NCBI GenBank assembly: GCA_003454605.1
Contig: DMKD01000337.1
Location: 1 to 5,829, forward strand
DNA: 5,829 nt
Direction: 5' to 3'
DNA from: Spirochaeta sp.
GTDB lineage: Bacteria > Spirochaetota > Spirochaetia > UBA9216
In this document: piece after piece, positions 1 to 5,719 of the stretch
Position numbering within the stretch: the stretch's first letter is position 1
How the letters are laid out: each line of letters opens with the position of its first letter
Position numbers and translations under genes: made by a program
The notes under the pieces: generated by a model
Seen by the model: only the letters and a program-made list of their open reading frames with translations
Database searches by the model: none
What the model was told of the DNA's origin: nothing

Positions 1-74
1 TCGGGCTGGGCAGATTTGAACTGCCGACCCCGTGTCCCCCAGACACGTACGCTAAACCCCTGCGCTACAGCCCG
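1..74 (-). tRNA. tRNA-Pro (anticodon GGG)
   Basis: Read on the minus strand, the segment folds into a complete 74-base cloverleaf. It has a 7-bp acceptor stem (CGGGCTG with CAGCCCG), a D arm with stem GCGC/GCGT containing one G-T pair, a 5-bp anticodon stem CGTGT/ACACG, a 5-base variable loop and a 5-bp T stem GGCAG/CTGCC with loop TTCAAAT. The seven-base anticodon loop CTGGGGG puts GGG at plus-strand positions 38-40, which reads the proline codon CCC (and CCU by wobble). C1-G72, discriminator A and G37 all fit bacterial proline tRNAs. The discriminator is the first base of the window, so it cannot be seen whether CCA is encoded. The gene lies 70 bases after the nitroreductase stop, on the same strand, and has its own promoter. 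Confidence 0.96.
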
Positions 75-89
75 TATTTGTTGAAACAA

Positions 90-118
90 AAGATATCATC
101 TTAAACAATCAGTGTCAA
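90..118 (-). promoter_or_regulatory. Sigma-70-type promoter of tRNA-Pro
   Basis: On the minus strand a perfect -35 box TTGACA (118-113) is followed by a 17-bp spacer and a -10 box TATCTT (95-90), preceded by TG one base away (98-97), an extended -10. Transcription would begin near 81-83, leaving a 5' leader of about 7-9 bases before the mature tRNA end at 74. This is the best promoter in the window, so the tRNA need not depend on read-through from the upstream nitroreductase gene, although no terminator is visible between them. The short dyad TTTGT/ACAAA at 77-90 lies in the tRNA leader. Confidence 0.75.
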
Positions 119-144
119 TAATCCTCATATTTTCAGTTTAAAAT

Positions 145-927
145 TTATGCTTTCCAGTTTTTAAGAGCAGCCTTCACTGAGCGCGTCATTTCTTTATTGT
201 AATCAGCATCAAACTTACGCTGGTACTGATAACATCCTATATTTCCTTCTTCATACATATGCGGCTTCCCTTTATATTGCCAGTCCTCAGTACGATCCAT
301 AAGATGTACAAGATCGGCATCTTCGAAACGGCGGTACGAGTTCTCAAACCGGACAAACTTTTCATCAAAACGCGGTATTAGTCGACGCTCCAGATCTGCA
401 TGGTGCGGGTATCCGAAACACAGAAGGGTAATCGGAAATGTGTATTGCGGGAGATTGAACATCTCACGGTGGGTCTCGTACTGCTCCATTATATCACCGA
501 TATAACATGAACCAATCCCAATCGAATCAGCCGCGGTGGCCATAGACTGCGCAGCAATTAATGCGTCGTTTATAGCAAGAAAGAAATCACCCTCCTGCGG
601 TCTACGGAACTTTCGCCCCTGCTTTTCCGCCCATTTGTCGGCTCCGAAGGCCTGGTAATAATCGAACATTCTCTGATAATCCGCGAGAAAGAGAACGACC
701 AGCGGCGCCTTCGCAATAAACGGCTGATTGTCGCAGCTTACTGCGAGTTTATCTTTAAGCGACTGATCACTAACCTCAATCATTGAATAGAGCATCATGT
801 TTCCTGCTGTTGCCGCACGCATTGCGCAGTTGAACAGCCTCTGTTTGTCAGCTGATGCAATCGGTTTATCCATATAAGCTCTGACCGATCGTCTTTTCAT
901 CAATATTTCGAGAGTTCGATTAATCAT
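145..927 (-). CDS. Nitroreductase-family FMN flavoprotein (NfsA/FRP-like)
   Basis: Encodes a 260-residue cytoplasmic protein of the nitroreductase family, FMN-dependent NAD(P)H oxidoreductases that reduce nitro compounds, quinones or free flavins. What is seen: the N-terminal FMN-phosphate motif KRRSVRAY (residues 11-18), the AATAGNMM segment (38-45), a glycine-rich GIGSCYIGDI segment (137-146) where family members contact the flavin, and ITLLCFGYP (166-174) closing the core fold. The C-terminal 80 residues are rich in aromatic and charged residues, as in NfsA-like proteins that have an extension closing the active site. The reading frame is open back to 987, but that ORF overlaps the divergent gene. 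ATG at 927 keeps the whole conserved domain and has TGTTATACT placed so transcription starts on that ATG. ATG at 898-900 is less likely. The true substrate cannot be read from the sequence. Confidence 0.88.
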   Translation of the reverse strand: MINRTLEILMKRRSVRAYMDKPIASADKQRLFNCAMRAATAGNMMLYSMIEVSDQSLKDKLAVSCDNQPFIAKAPLVVLFLADYQRMFDYYQAFGADKWAEKQGRKFRRPQEGDFFLAINDALIAAQSMATAADSIGIGSCYIGDIMEQYETHREMFNLPQYTFPITLLCFGYPHHADLERRLIPRFDEKFVRFENSYRRFEDADLVHLMDRTEDWQYKGKPHMYEEGNIGCYQYQRKFDADYNKEMTRSVKAALKNWKA

Positions 928-933
928 AGTAGA

Positions 934-942
934 AGTATAACA
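934..942 (-). promoter_or_regulatory. Extended -10 promoter of the nitroreductase gene, leaderless geometry
   Basis: The minus strand reads TGTTATACT (942-934), an extended -10 (TGn followed by TATACT, 5 of 6 matches to TATAAT). Six bases separate its last T from the ATG at 927, so the standard +1 position is the A of the start codon. There is no Shine-Dalgarno sequence. The -35 region is poor (AGAACA at 963-958 with an 18-bp spacer, 3 of 6), which is common when an extended -10 is present. Inference: leaderless transcript. Confidence 0.5.
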
Positions 943-961
943 TCGTTTCAGATAAAATGTT
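939..961. repeat. Inverted repeat in the divergent promoter region (possible operator)
   Basis: AACAT (939-943) and ATGTT (957-961) form a perfect 5-bp inverted repeat separated by 13 bases. It touches the -10 elements of both divergent genes (934-939 and 953-958). A regulator bound here would cover both promoters. Arms this short can occur by chance in AT-rich DNA, so operator function is only a suggestion. Confidence 0.2.
953..958 (+). promoter_or_regulatory. -10-like element of the ornithine cyclodeaminase-like gene, leaderless geometry
   Basis: TAAAAT matches TATAAT at 5 of 6 positions and ends 6 bases before the ATG at 965, which puts the expected +1 on the A of that ATG. No Shine-Dalgarno sequence and no recognisable -35 box are present. 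Only 37 bp separate the two divergent starts, so this promoter lies back-to-back with that of the nitroreductase gene. Confidence 0.4.
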
Positions 962-964
962 CTC

Positions 965-2167
965 ATGATTAGACGATTTATATCCACAGGACATCTGATA
1001 GATTCCGGAATTCTCTCAACAATACTTAACCTGATTATTGAAGAAGGCGCTGATTACGAAATTATAGAGTTTAAAGTCGGCAAGATTAACACTGAGGAAT
1101 CAAGACTTGAGATAGAATTAAGAACCGAATCGGTTGAACAGCGCGAAGCACTTACTTCCAAGCTGATAGCCCAGGGCTGTTATGAAAAGTCTGCCGCCGA
1201 AGCTGAGTTTGCACCTGCTCAGAAAGATCGGTGCGCGCCGGAAAATTTTTATTCAACCACCAATCACCGTACCGAGATTTACTCGGGTGGAGCCTGGTGT
1301 GGAGTTTCGTACCAGAGAATGGACGCAGCTATCATTAACTGCGGCGGCGGGTTTGAATGCCGGAAGCTGCGTGATGTGAAAAAGGGAGATCAAATCCTCA
1401 CAAATGCTGACGCGGTGAGAATATTCCCCCCCGCGCGAAAGCGACAGAAAGATGATTTCGGCTTCATGTCGGGCGAGGTATCTTCTGAGCGTGCCGCCGA
1501 TATGGCGGTCGAGCGAATTGCAGAAGCATTCAAATCAATGAAGAAAAACGGAGAGAAGGTTATTGCCGTTGCGGGTCCTGTTGTTATCCATACAGGAGGT
1601 GCAGCCGCCCTTGCCGCATTAATCGAAAAAGGCTACATCACCGGCCTTCTTTCCGGTAATGCTATTGCGGTTCATGATATTGAATCACAATTCTACGGGA
1701 CATCGCTCGGTATCGATCTGAAAAGCGGCCGCCCGACGCATGAAGGTCATAAAAATCATATGAAGGCTATTAACAGAATCTATAATCACGGGTCGATACA
1801 GCAGGCTGTGGACAATGGGGATCTTTCAGGAGGGCTGATGCATACCGTCATTAAGACAGGGATTCCTTACTGCCTCGCGGGTTCCATCCGTGACGACGGT
1901 CCGCTGCCGGAAACTGAGAATGATATGATCAGGGCTCAGGCCGCATATGCTGAAATTATCAGCGATGCCTCAGCAGTATTGATGCTCTCAACAATGCTCC
2001 ACTCAATCGGAACCGGGAATATGCTGCCCTCATGGGTGAACACGGTATGTGTAGATATTAATCCTGCTGTGGTAACAAAGCTTGCCGACAGGGGCTCGGG
2101 ACAGGCTATAGGCATTGTCAGTGATGTGGGGCTTTTTCTGAATTCTCTCGCTGATAAGCTTGTTTAG
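965..2167 (+). CDS. TIGR00300-family LOR/SDH-region protein, probable NAD-dependent ornithine cyclodeaminase
   Basis: A 400-residue cytoplasmic protein, full length for the stand-alone TIGR00300 family. The N-terminal 100 residues match the LOR/SDH conserved region: GHLIDSGIL (9-17), ADYEIIEFKVGK (29-40), then PENFYSTTNH (92-101). The middle has RMDAAI (118-123) and RKLRDVKKGD (133-142). The C-terminal half carries the Rossmann-like core: AGPVVIHTGG (203-212), SGNAIAVHDIE (230-240), LAGSIRDDGPLP (304-315), MLHSIGTGNMLP (344-355), VCVDINPAVVTKLADRGS (361-378). The same region forms the C-terminal part of cyanobacterial arginine-metabolism enzymes (AgrE/ArgZ), and archaeal stand-alone members have been characterised as NAD-dependent ornithine cyclodeaminases that turn ornithine into proline and ammonia. 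No arginine dihydrolase domain is attached and no arginine gene adjoins it, so ornithine as substrate rests on family membership alone. The start is where homologues begin. The gene converges on the DHH gene with 3 bp between stops. Confidence 0.85.
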   Translation: MIRRFISTGHLIDSGILSTILNLIIEEGADYEIIEFKVGKINTEESRLEIELRTESVEQREALTSKLIAQGCYEKSAAEAEFAPAQKDRCAPENFYSTTNHRTEIYSGGAWCGVSYQRMDAAIINCGGGFECRKLRDVKKGDQILTNADAVRIFPPARKRQKDDFGFMSGEVSSERAADMAVERIAEAFKSMKKNGEKVIAVAGPVVIHTGGAAALAALIEKGYITGLLSGNAIAVHDIESQFYGTSLGIDLKSGRPTHEGHKNHMKAINRIYNHGSIQQAVDNGDLSGGLMHTVIKTGIPYCLAGSIRDDGPLPETENDMIRAQAAYAEIISDASAVLMLSTMLHSIGTGNMLPSWVNTVCVDINPAVVTKLADRGSGQAIGIVSDVGLFLNSLADKLV

Positions 2168-2170
2168 GCT

Positions 2171-3520
2171 TCAGACTTCCTGCTTAAGCATTCCGATACC
2201 TTCGTATACCTTCTCTCTCTGCCTCTGCACACCCCGTTTGAAGTTCAGATAATCGTGCCTTGTTACAATGCCTACCAGCCGCCCATCCTCAAGGATAGGC
2301 AGATGGCCTATATTATGCTCAAACATAAGTTCATCAATCTCGCGCACGGTTGTATCAGGTGCTGCAGTGACGGGCTTTCGCGTCATATACCCTTTTACAG
2401 GCGAATGCATCTGTCCGGAGCGGCGGCCCTTCATGATATCACGCAGGGTTAGAAACCCTATGACATTTTTTTCATCATCGATCACCGGAGCACCTGTATG
2501 TGAAATCTCTTCAAGCCTCAGGGAAGCTTCAAACAGGGTGGACGACTGATGCAGAGACACTACATCATCGGTCATTATGTCAGTAGAGGTATATGCAGGA
2601 AGGAGGATCTTCTCAAGATAATTGATAATCTGTGTATAGACAGGACGGCCGTTATCAATCTTCACCACTGCTGATGCCGCCTGATTATGTCCGCCTCCGC
2701 CGAATTCAGCCATTATCTCGTTGAGTTTTATTGCTGCCTTGTTATTCCGCCCTACAATCAACAGCTTTTTCCGTTTTTTAATATAGAAAAATGCCAGGTA
2801 AACCTCAGCATTCTCAACCTCAAAGACCTTCTCGACAACAGCATTCACACCTGCTGATTCATCATCAAGCCCGATGTAGCTTGTCATAACGAAATGCCCC
2901 TGAATAGTACGGTATTCAAGCGAATTAAGGACAGAATGAAAAAGACTAATCTGAAGTTTTTTACGAAGCGGCTGCAAAAAATGCGAGACGAGTTTCAAAG
3001 AGGCTCCGCTGTCAATCAGGAAGGATGCAACCTCAAAATCCTGGCAGGTTACATTCATATGCGTGAAGTTGCCTGTATCGGCATAGATACCCGCCAGTGC
3101 TATTGTAGCATCCTCAGGGCCAACCTTTATCCCCTGCTTAATAAGCTCCATCCCAAGCTGAGTTGTATTGGCACCGTATGGCTTTTCATGAATAACGGCA
3201 TTGGGAATATCCTTCTCATCAGCCGGATGGTGATCAAAGACCTCAACCTCGTAATCATCATTCTCAATATGATCAAGGTATTCGGCTACCCGCCCTGAGG
3301 TTCTTGTATCAACAACTATCATCTTGCTTACATGCTGACCCTCAAGGTCCTTGGCATTCAGAAAAGCCAGATGATTCTGATACATATTATGCAGATTTTT
3401 AGCCACAGGATGAATAAGCCGACTCTTTACTGGCTGAAAATCAGGGAATAGATACTTCGCAAGAACAATGGACCCGATACAGTCCAGATCCATATTGCTG
3501 TGGCCGACAATTATTTTCAT
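2171..3520 (-). CDS. DHH-DHHA1 phosphoesterase with C-terminal CBS pair
   Basis: A 449-residue soluble protein. DHH domain: metal-binding motif I GHSNMDLD (6-13; His7, Asp11, Asp13), motif II VVDTRTSGR (69-77; Asp71), the DHH signature FDHHP (95-99) and motif IV YADTG (146-150; Asp148). DHHA1 domain: GRNN (257-260) and FGGGGHNQAAS (273-283), the substrate-handling loop of NrnA-type enzymes. All metal ligands are present, so it should be a manganese-type phosphoesterase. Two CBS domains follow (about 314-365 and 377-430), typically adenine-nucleotide sensors. It is not a family II pyrophosphatase, whose partner domain is DHHA2. The DHH-CBS-CBS order is known from the N-terminal half of long bacterial A- or CCA-adding enzymes, but no nucleotidyltransferase follows: the frame stops here and the opposite-strand gene begins 3 bp later. 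It lies 12 bp after the GGDEF gene and is probably co-transcribed. The substrate (nanoRNA, pGpG or a cyclic dinucleotide) is open. Confidence 0.87.
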   Translation of the reverse strand: MKIIVGHSNMDLDCIGSIVLAKYLFPDFQPVKSRLIHPVAKNLHNMYQNHLAFLNAKDLEGQHVSKMIVVDTRTSGRVAEYLDHIENDDYEVEVFDHHPADEKDIPNAVIHEKPYGANTTQLGMELIKQGIKVGPEDATIALAGIYADTGNFTHMNVTCQDFEVASFLIDSGASLKLVSHFLQPLRKKLQISLFHSVLNSLEYRTIQGHFVMTSYIGLDDESAGVNAVVEKVFEVENAEVYLAFFYIKKRKKLLIVGRNNKAAIKLNEIMAEFGGGGHNQAASAVVKIDNGRPVYTQIINYLEKILLPAYTSTDIMTDDVVSLHQSSTLFEASLRLEEISHTGAPVIDDEKNVIGFLTLRDIMKGRRSGQMHSPVKGYMTRKPVTAAPDTTVREIDELMFEHNIGHLPILEDGRLVGIVTRHDYLNFKRGVQRQREKVYEGIGMLKQEV

Positions 3521-3531
3521 TACTAACCCTT
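3521..3531 (-). promoter_or_regulatory. Ribosome-binding site of the DHH-CBS gene
   Basis: The minus strand reads AAGGG (3531-3527) followed by 6 bases and then the ATG at 3520. The motif directly follows the TAG stop of the GGDEF gene (3535-3533), so ribosomes finishing the first gene are next to the second start. This supports a two-gene operon. It is the only clear Shine-Dalgarno-like sequence in front of any gene in the window. Confidence 0.6.
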
Positions 3532-3532
3532 A

Positions 3533-4978
3533 CTATCTGTAATCATGGAGATCATTTTTAAGAATCTTACTTTTAAGATCCGCCTTCATTTTATACATCT
3601 GCGAATCAGCAGTATTTATCAGAACATCGTATGTTTCTCCATCTTCAGGACAATGCGATATACCGTAGCTGAACCAGCAGGAAACCTTTCGCCCCCCTAA
3701 CTCAAGAGGATTATCAATAAAATGTTTCTGTATTTCTTCAAGCCTTTCGATAAACTGAGCCGACTGCGATGAAAAAAAGCAGATAGCAAATTCATCTCCG
3801 CCAAGTCTTGAGAGCAGATCACTTCCACGCATATGCTGTTTCATTACAGAGATAAACTCAATCAGATAAGAATCACCGGCTGAATGCCCCCAGATGTCAT
3901 TAACTACCTTCAGGTCGTTCAAATCCATCATGACGATACAGCATGATTCGTAATGATGCTTCGTACTCAGGAATTTTATTACCTGTTCCTCAAAAGGCCC
4001 CCGGCTTATAACATCGGTAAGCTCATCATGACTCGCTTTATGCTGAATTCTGTTATATAAAAGCTGGTTCTCCAGTGCAATCTGAATCTGAGTTCGCAGA
4101 TATTCAATTATATTGAAATCAGACTCGGTGAATGTGGACTTACTGCTGCTGTCAATTGTGAGAATTCCGTAAAGCTCATTATCAACATAGATAGGTGTCT
4201 GCATCGAGGATTTCAGCTCATGTCCTTCTATCTCGATCAGTTTCTTGGAACGTTTATACAACTCTTGGATATCATCAATTATCAGCGTTTTATCCAGCAG
4301 GTGTCCCAGTTTCAGCCAGGCAAAAGATTCCTTTATTGGAAGCTTAAAATTTTCCATCAGCTCCCAGCTGTAACCTTTTGCTGCAACCGGTATAAAATTT
4401 TCCTGTACTTCATCAATCCTGAGAATAGTACAGAATTCACCGTTTGTAATTGTCTCAGCTGCCGCTTCGAGGACGAGATCATAAAAGTTCTGAATATCTT
4501 TAATTCGCACAAGAGACTGGCTCAAATTCAGCAGAGAATCTTTCAGCTTCTCCATCTTTTCGGTCCGGCTTTGTTCGAGATGCAGATTGCTTCTATCTAT
4601 AAGCTTGTAACCCCATTTAATTACAGGTTTTGTCGAGAGAAGTACGATATCAATTATACACTTTATCTCTTTTCCGGATGAGTTTACAACAAAGACCTGA
4701 AACTGCTTATCTTCTGCACGGATGGTTTGTGATTTCTCAACCGTCTCAAGAATGCGCTTTTTACATTCTTCAATTTTCACGGCTGATTCTGCGGCATATA
4801 TCGATGAGACGGGATTTTTCCTCTTCTTTGAATCAAAGCCGGTGAGTTCATAGAAAAATCGATTAGCTGCGATAAGCTCATCATCAGATTCAATTGCGAT
4901 ACTGATTGATGTTTCATTGAGGAAGAGTAGCATCTCTTCTTTAGTCAGATCCTTATCAGATATCTTTTTTAAACCCAT
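3533..4978 (-). CDS. Diguanylate cyclase with PAS and GAF sensor domains
   Basis: A 481-residue cytoplasmic signalling protein with no membrane segment or signal peptide. Domains in order: a PAS-like domain (about 17-130), a short charged linker likely to be helical (about 131-155), a GAF domain (about 155-305) and a GGDEF domain (about 312-478). The cyclase core looks active: metal ligand Asp352 in MMDLND, substrate residues in VNDIWGHSAGD (359-369), the signature RLGGDEF (391-397), and ADSQMYKMK near the end. RGSD (384-387) lies exactly five residues before GGDEF, the inhibitory I-site spacing, so feedback inhibition by c-di-GMP is expected. The GGDEF entry motif is unusual: HDELTDVISR replaces the typical HDxLTGLxNR. 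It should make c-di-GMP from two GTP in response to a ligand of the PAS or GAF domain; that signal is unknown. It is the first gene of a probable two-gene operon with the DHH-CBS gene. Confidence 0.92.
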   Translation of the reverse strand: MGLKKISDKDLTKEEMLLFLNETSISIAIESDDELIAANRFFYELTGFDSKKRKNPVSSIYAAESAVKIEECKKRILETVEKSQTIRAEDKQFQVFVVNSSGKEIKCIIDIVLLSTKPVIKWGYKLIDRSNLHLEQSRTEKMEKLKDSLLNLSQSLVRIKDIQNFYDLVLEAAAETITNGEFCTILRIDEVQENFIPVAAKGYSWELMENFKLPIKESFAWLKLGHLLDKTLIIDDIQELYKRSKKLIEIEGHELKSSMQTPIYVDNELYGILTIDSSSKSTFTESDFNIIEYLRTQIQIALENQLLYNRIQHKASHDELTDVISRGPFEEQVIKFLSTKHHYESCCIVMMDLNDLKVVNDIWGHSAGDSYLIEFISVMKQHMRGSDLLSRLGGDEFAICFFSSQSAQFIERLEEIQKHFIDNPLELGGRKVSCWFSYGISHCPEDGETYDVLINTADSQMYKMKADLKSKILKNDLHDYR

Positions 4979-4985
4979 TATAAAA

Positions 4986-5014
4986 ACTATATATTAAAAA
5001 TTGCCAACATGCAA
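4986..5014 (-). promoter_or_regulatory. Candidate promoter of the GGDEF-DHH operon, near-leaderless geometry
   Basis: On the minus strand TATAGT (4991-4986, 5 of 6) follows TTGCAT (5014-5009, 3 of 6) at a 17-bp spacing. The expected +1 is 4979, one base before the ATG at 4978. No Shine-Dalgarno sequence is present: the bases before the ATG are only A and T. The 63-bp gap to marC is very AT-rich (one stretch is almost pure A/T), so a chance match is possible. Confidence 0.4.
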
Positions 5015-5041
5015 AATTTAAAATTATAAATCACTATTTTT

Positions 5042-5707
5042 TTATGCGAGCCCGGGCAAAAGAACCTTAAGACCATTGGTGAAAATGATGAAAGCGAGGC
5101 TTAACAGGATAATACCGCCAACCCTGGTAATAACAGCACTGCCCTTACCTCCCATCCGCGCAGCTAAGGGTACTGAGAAAAGATAGGTTGCCAGAAAAAT
5201 GAAGCAGTGTATGATAAGGCATCCGGTTATGGCAAGCCTGTCGCCTACTCCCTCAACCATACCGGCCTGGGTGATCACCAGGGAAATACTTCCGGCTCCA
5301 ACAGTCAGAGGGAAAACGAGGGGAGTAACTATCATCGATTCCCAGCCCTCATCATCATCGCCGTTCTCAGATGCATCGACGTCCTCAGGCGGTTTCACCT
5401 TCTTTCGCTGAGTTTCACCTCTCATAATCATCGGCAGCGAGGATAAAATAAGGACCAGACCGCCGGCAGCACCGAGTGCCTCGACCGAAATCCCAAGAAC
5501 CCTCAGCAGAACTTCACCGCCCCAGCTGAGCAGAATCAATATGATCGTTGAATAGATACTGACACGGATCGCGAGCCTGATTCTGATTGCCCTTGAAAAT
5601 CCGTCGGTTAAAACAGAAAAAGGACCGATTACAGCAAAGGGACTGAAAATCGCAAACAGCGCTATCTGAAACAGCAGCAGTTCATTAAAGCTAAAACTCA
5701 GATTCAT
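5042..5707 (-). CDS. MarC-family integral membrane protein
   Basis: A 221-residue inner-membrane protein with about six hydrophobic segments, the usual size and topology of the MarC family. Approximate segments: 10-32, 46-64, 75-95, 124-147, 158-180 and 193-217. Family hallmarks include FSPFAVIGPF (21-30) in the first segment, LGISVEALGAAGGLVLIL (71-88), VTPLVFPLTVGAGSIS (127-142), and TRVGGIILLSLAFIIFTNGL (194-213). The first and fourth hallmarks resemble each other, as in the family's internal duplication. The usual GPG of the second repeat is GAG here. A loop of about 25 residues (98-122) between segments 3 and 4 is basic and then strongly acidic (EDVDASENGDDDE). Despite the name, a role in antibiotic resistance is not established for the family; transport of an unknown solute is plausible. 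It follows a partial hydrophobic gene by 7 bp. Confidence 0.88.
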   Translation of the reverse strand: MNLSFSFNELLLFQIALFAIFSPFAVIGPFSVLTDGFSRAIRIRLAIRVSIYSTIILILLSWGGEVLLRVLGISVEALGAAGGLVLILSSLPMIMRGETQRKKVKPPEDVDASENGDDDEGWESMIVTPLVFPLTVGAGSISLVITQAGMVEGVGDRLAITGCLIIHCFIFLATYLFSVPLAARMGGKGSAVITRVGGIILLSLAFIIFTNGLKVLLPGLA

Positions 5708-5713
5708 GTTGGT

Positions 5714-5719
5714 ATTATA
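5714..5719 (-). promoter_or_regulatory. Perfect -10 hexamer in front of marC-family gene
   Basis: TATAAT on the minus strand (5719-5714) ends 6 bases before the ATG at 5707, placing the expected +1 on the start codon. It overlaps the stop codon of the upstream partial gene. No good -35 is seen at 16-18 bp and there is no Shine-Dalgarno sequence. Either the gene is leaderless with its own promoter, or it is translated by coupling to the upstream gene and the hexamer is a coincidence. Confidence 0.4.

Noticed and set aside
77..90. Dyad TTTGT-TGAA-ACAAA as a terminator of the nitroreductase gene
   Set aside because: It is a 5-bp AT-rich stem with no T-run after it, and it lies inside the expected leader of the tRNA transcript.
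2160..2195. Bidirectional terminator between the convergent genes
   Set aside because: Only 3 bp separate the stops. The nearby GCTTAAGC palindrome is short and has no T-run on either side.
2894..3298. 134-codon plus-strand ORF inside the DHH gene
   Set aside because: It is antisense to the well-supported DHH domain, has no recognisable motif, and no promoter or ribosome-binding site of its own. It is a shadow frame.
2171..3520. Family II manganese pyrophosphatase with CBS insert
   Set aside because: That family has CBS domains between DHH and DHHA2 and an SRK motif at the C-terminus. Here CBS domains follow a DHHA1 GGGGH loop.
4220..4681. 153-codon plus-strand ORF inside the GGDEF gene
   Set aside because: It lies antisense to the GAF and PAS coding region, with a composition (many F, Q, Y, C) that reflects the complement of that gene rather than a real protein.
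4996..5014. Hairpin TTGC-ATGTTG-GCAA followed by TTTTT on the minus strand, a possible terminator after the MarC-family gene
   Set aside because: The stem is only 4 bp and cannot be extended without two mismatches. It also overlaps the candidate -35 of the next gene. Too weak to call.
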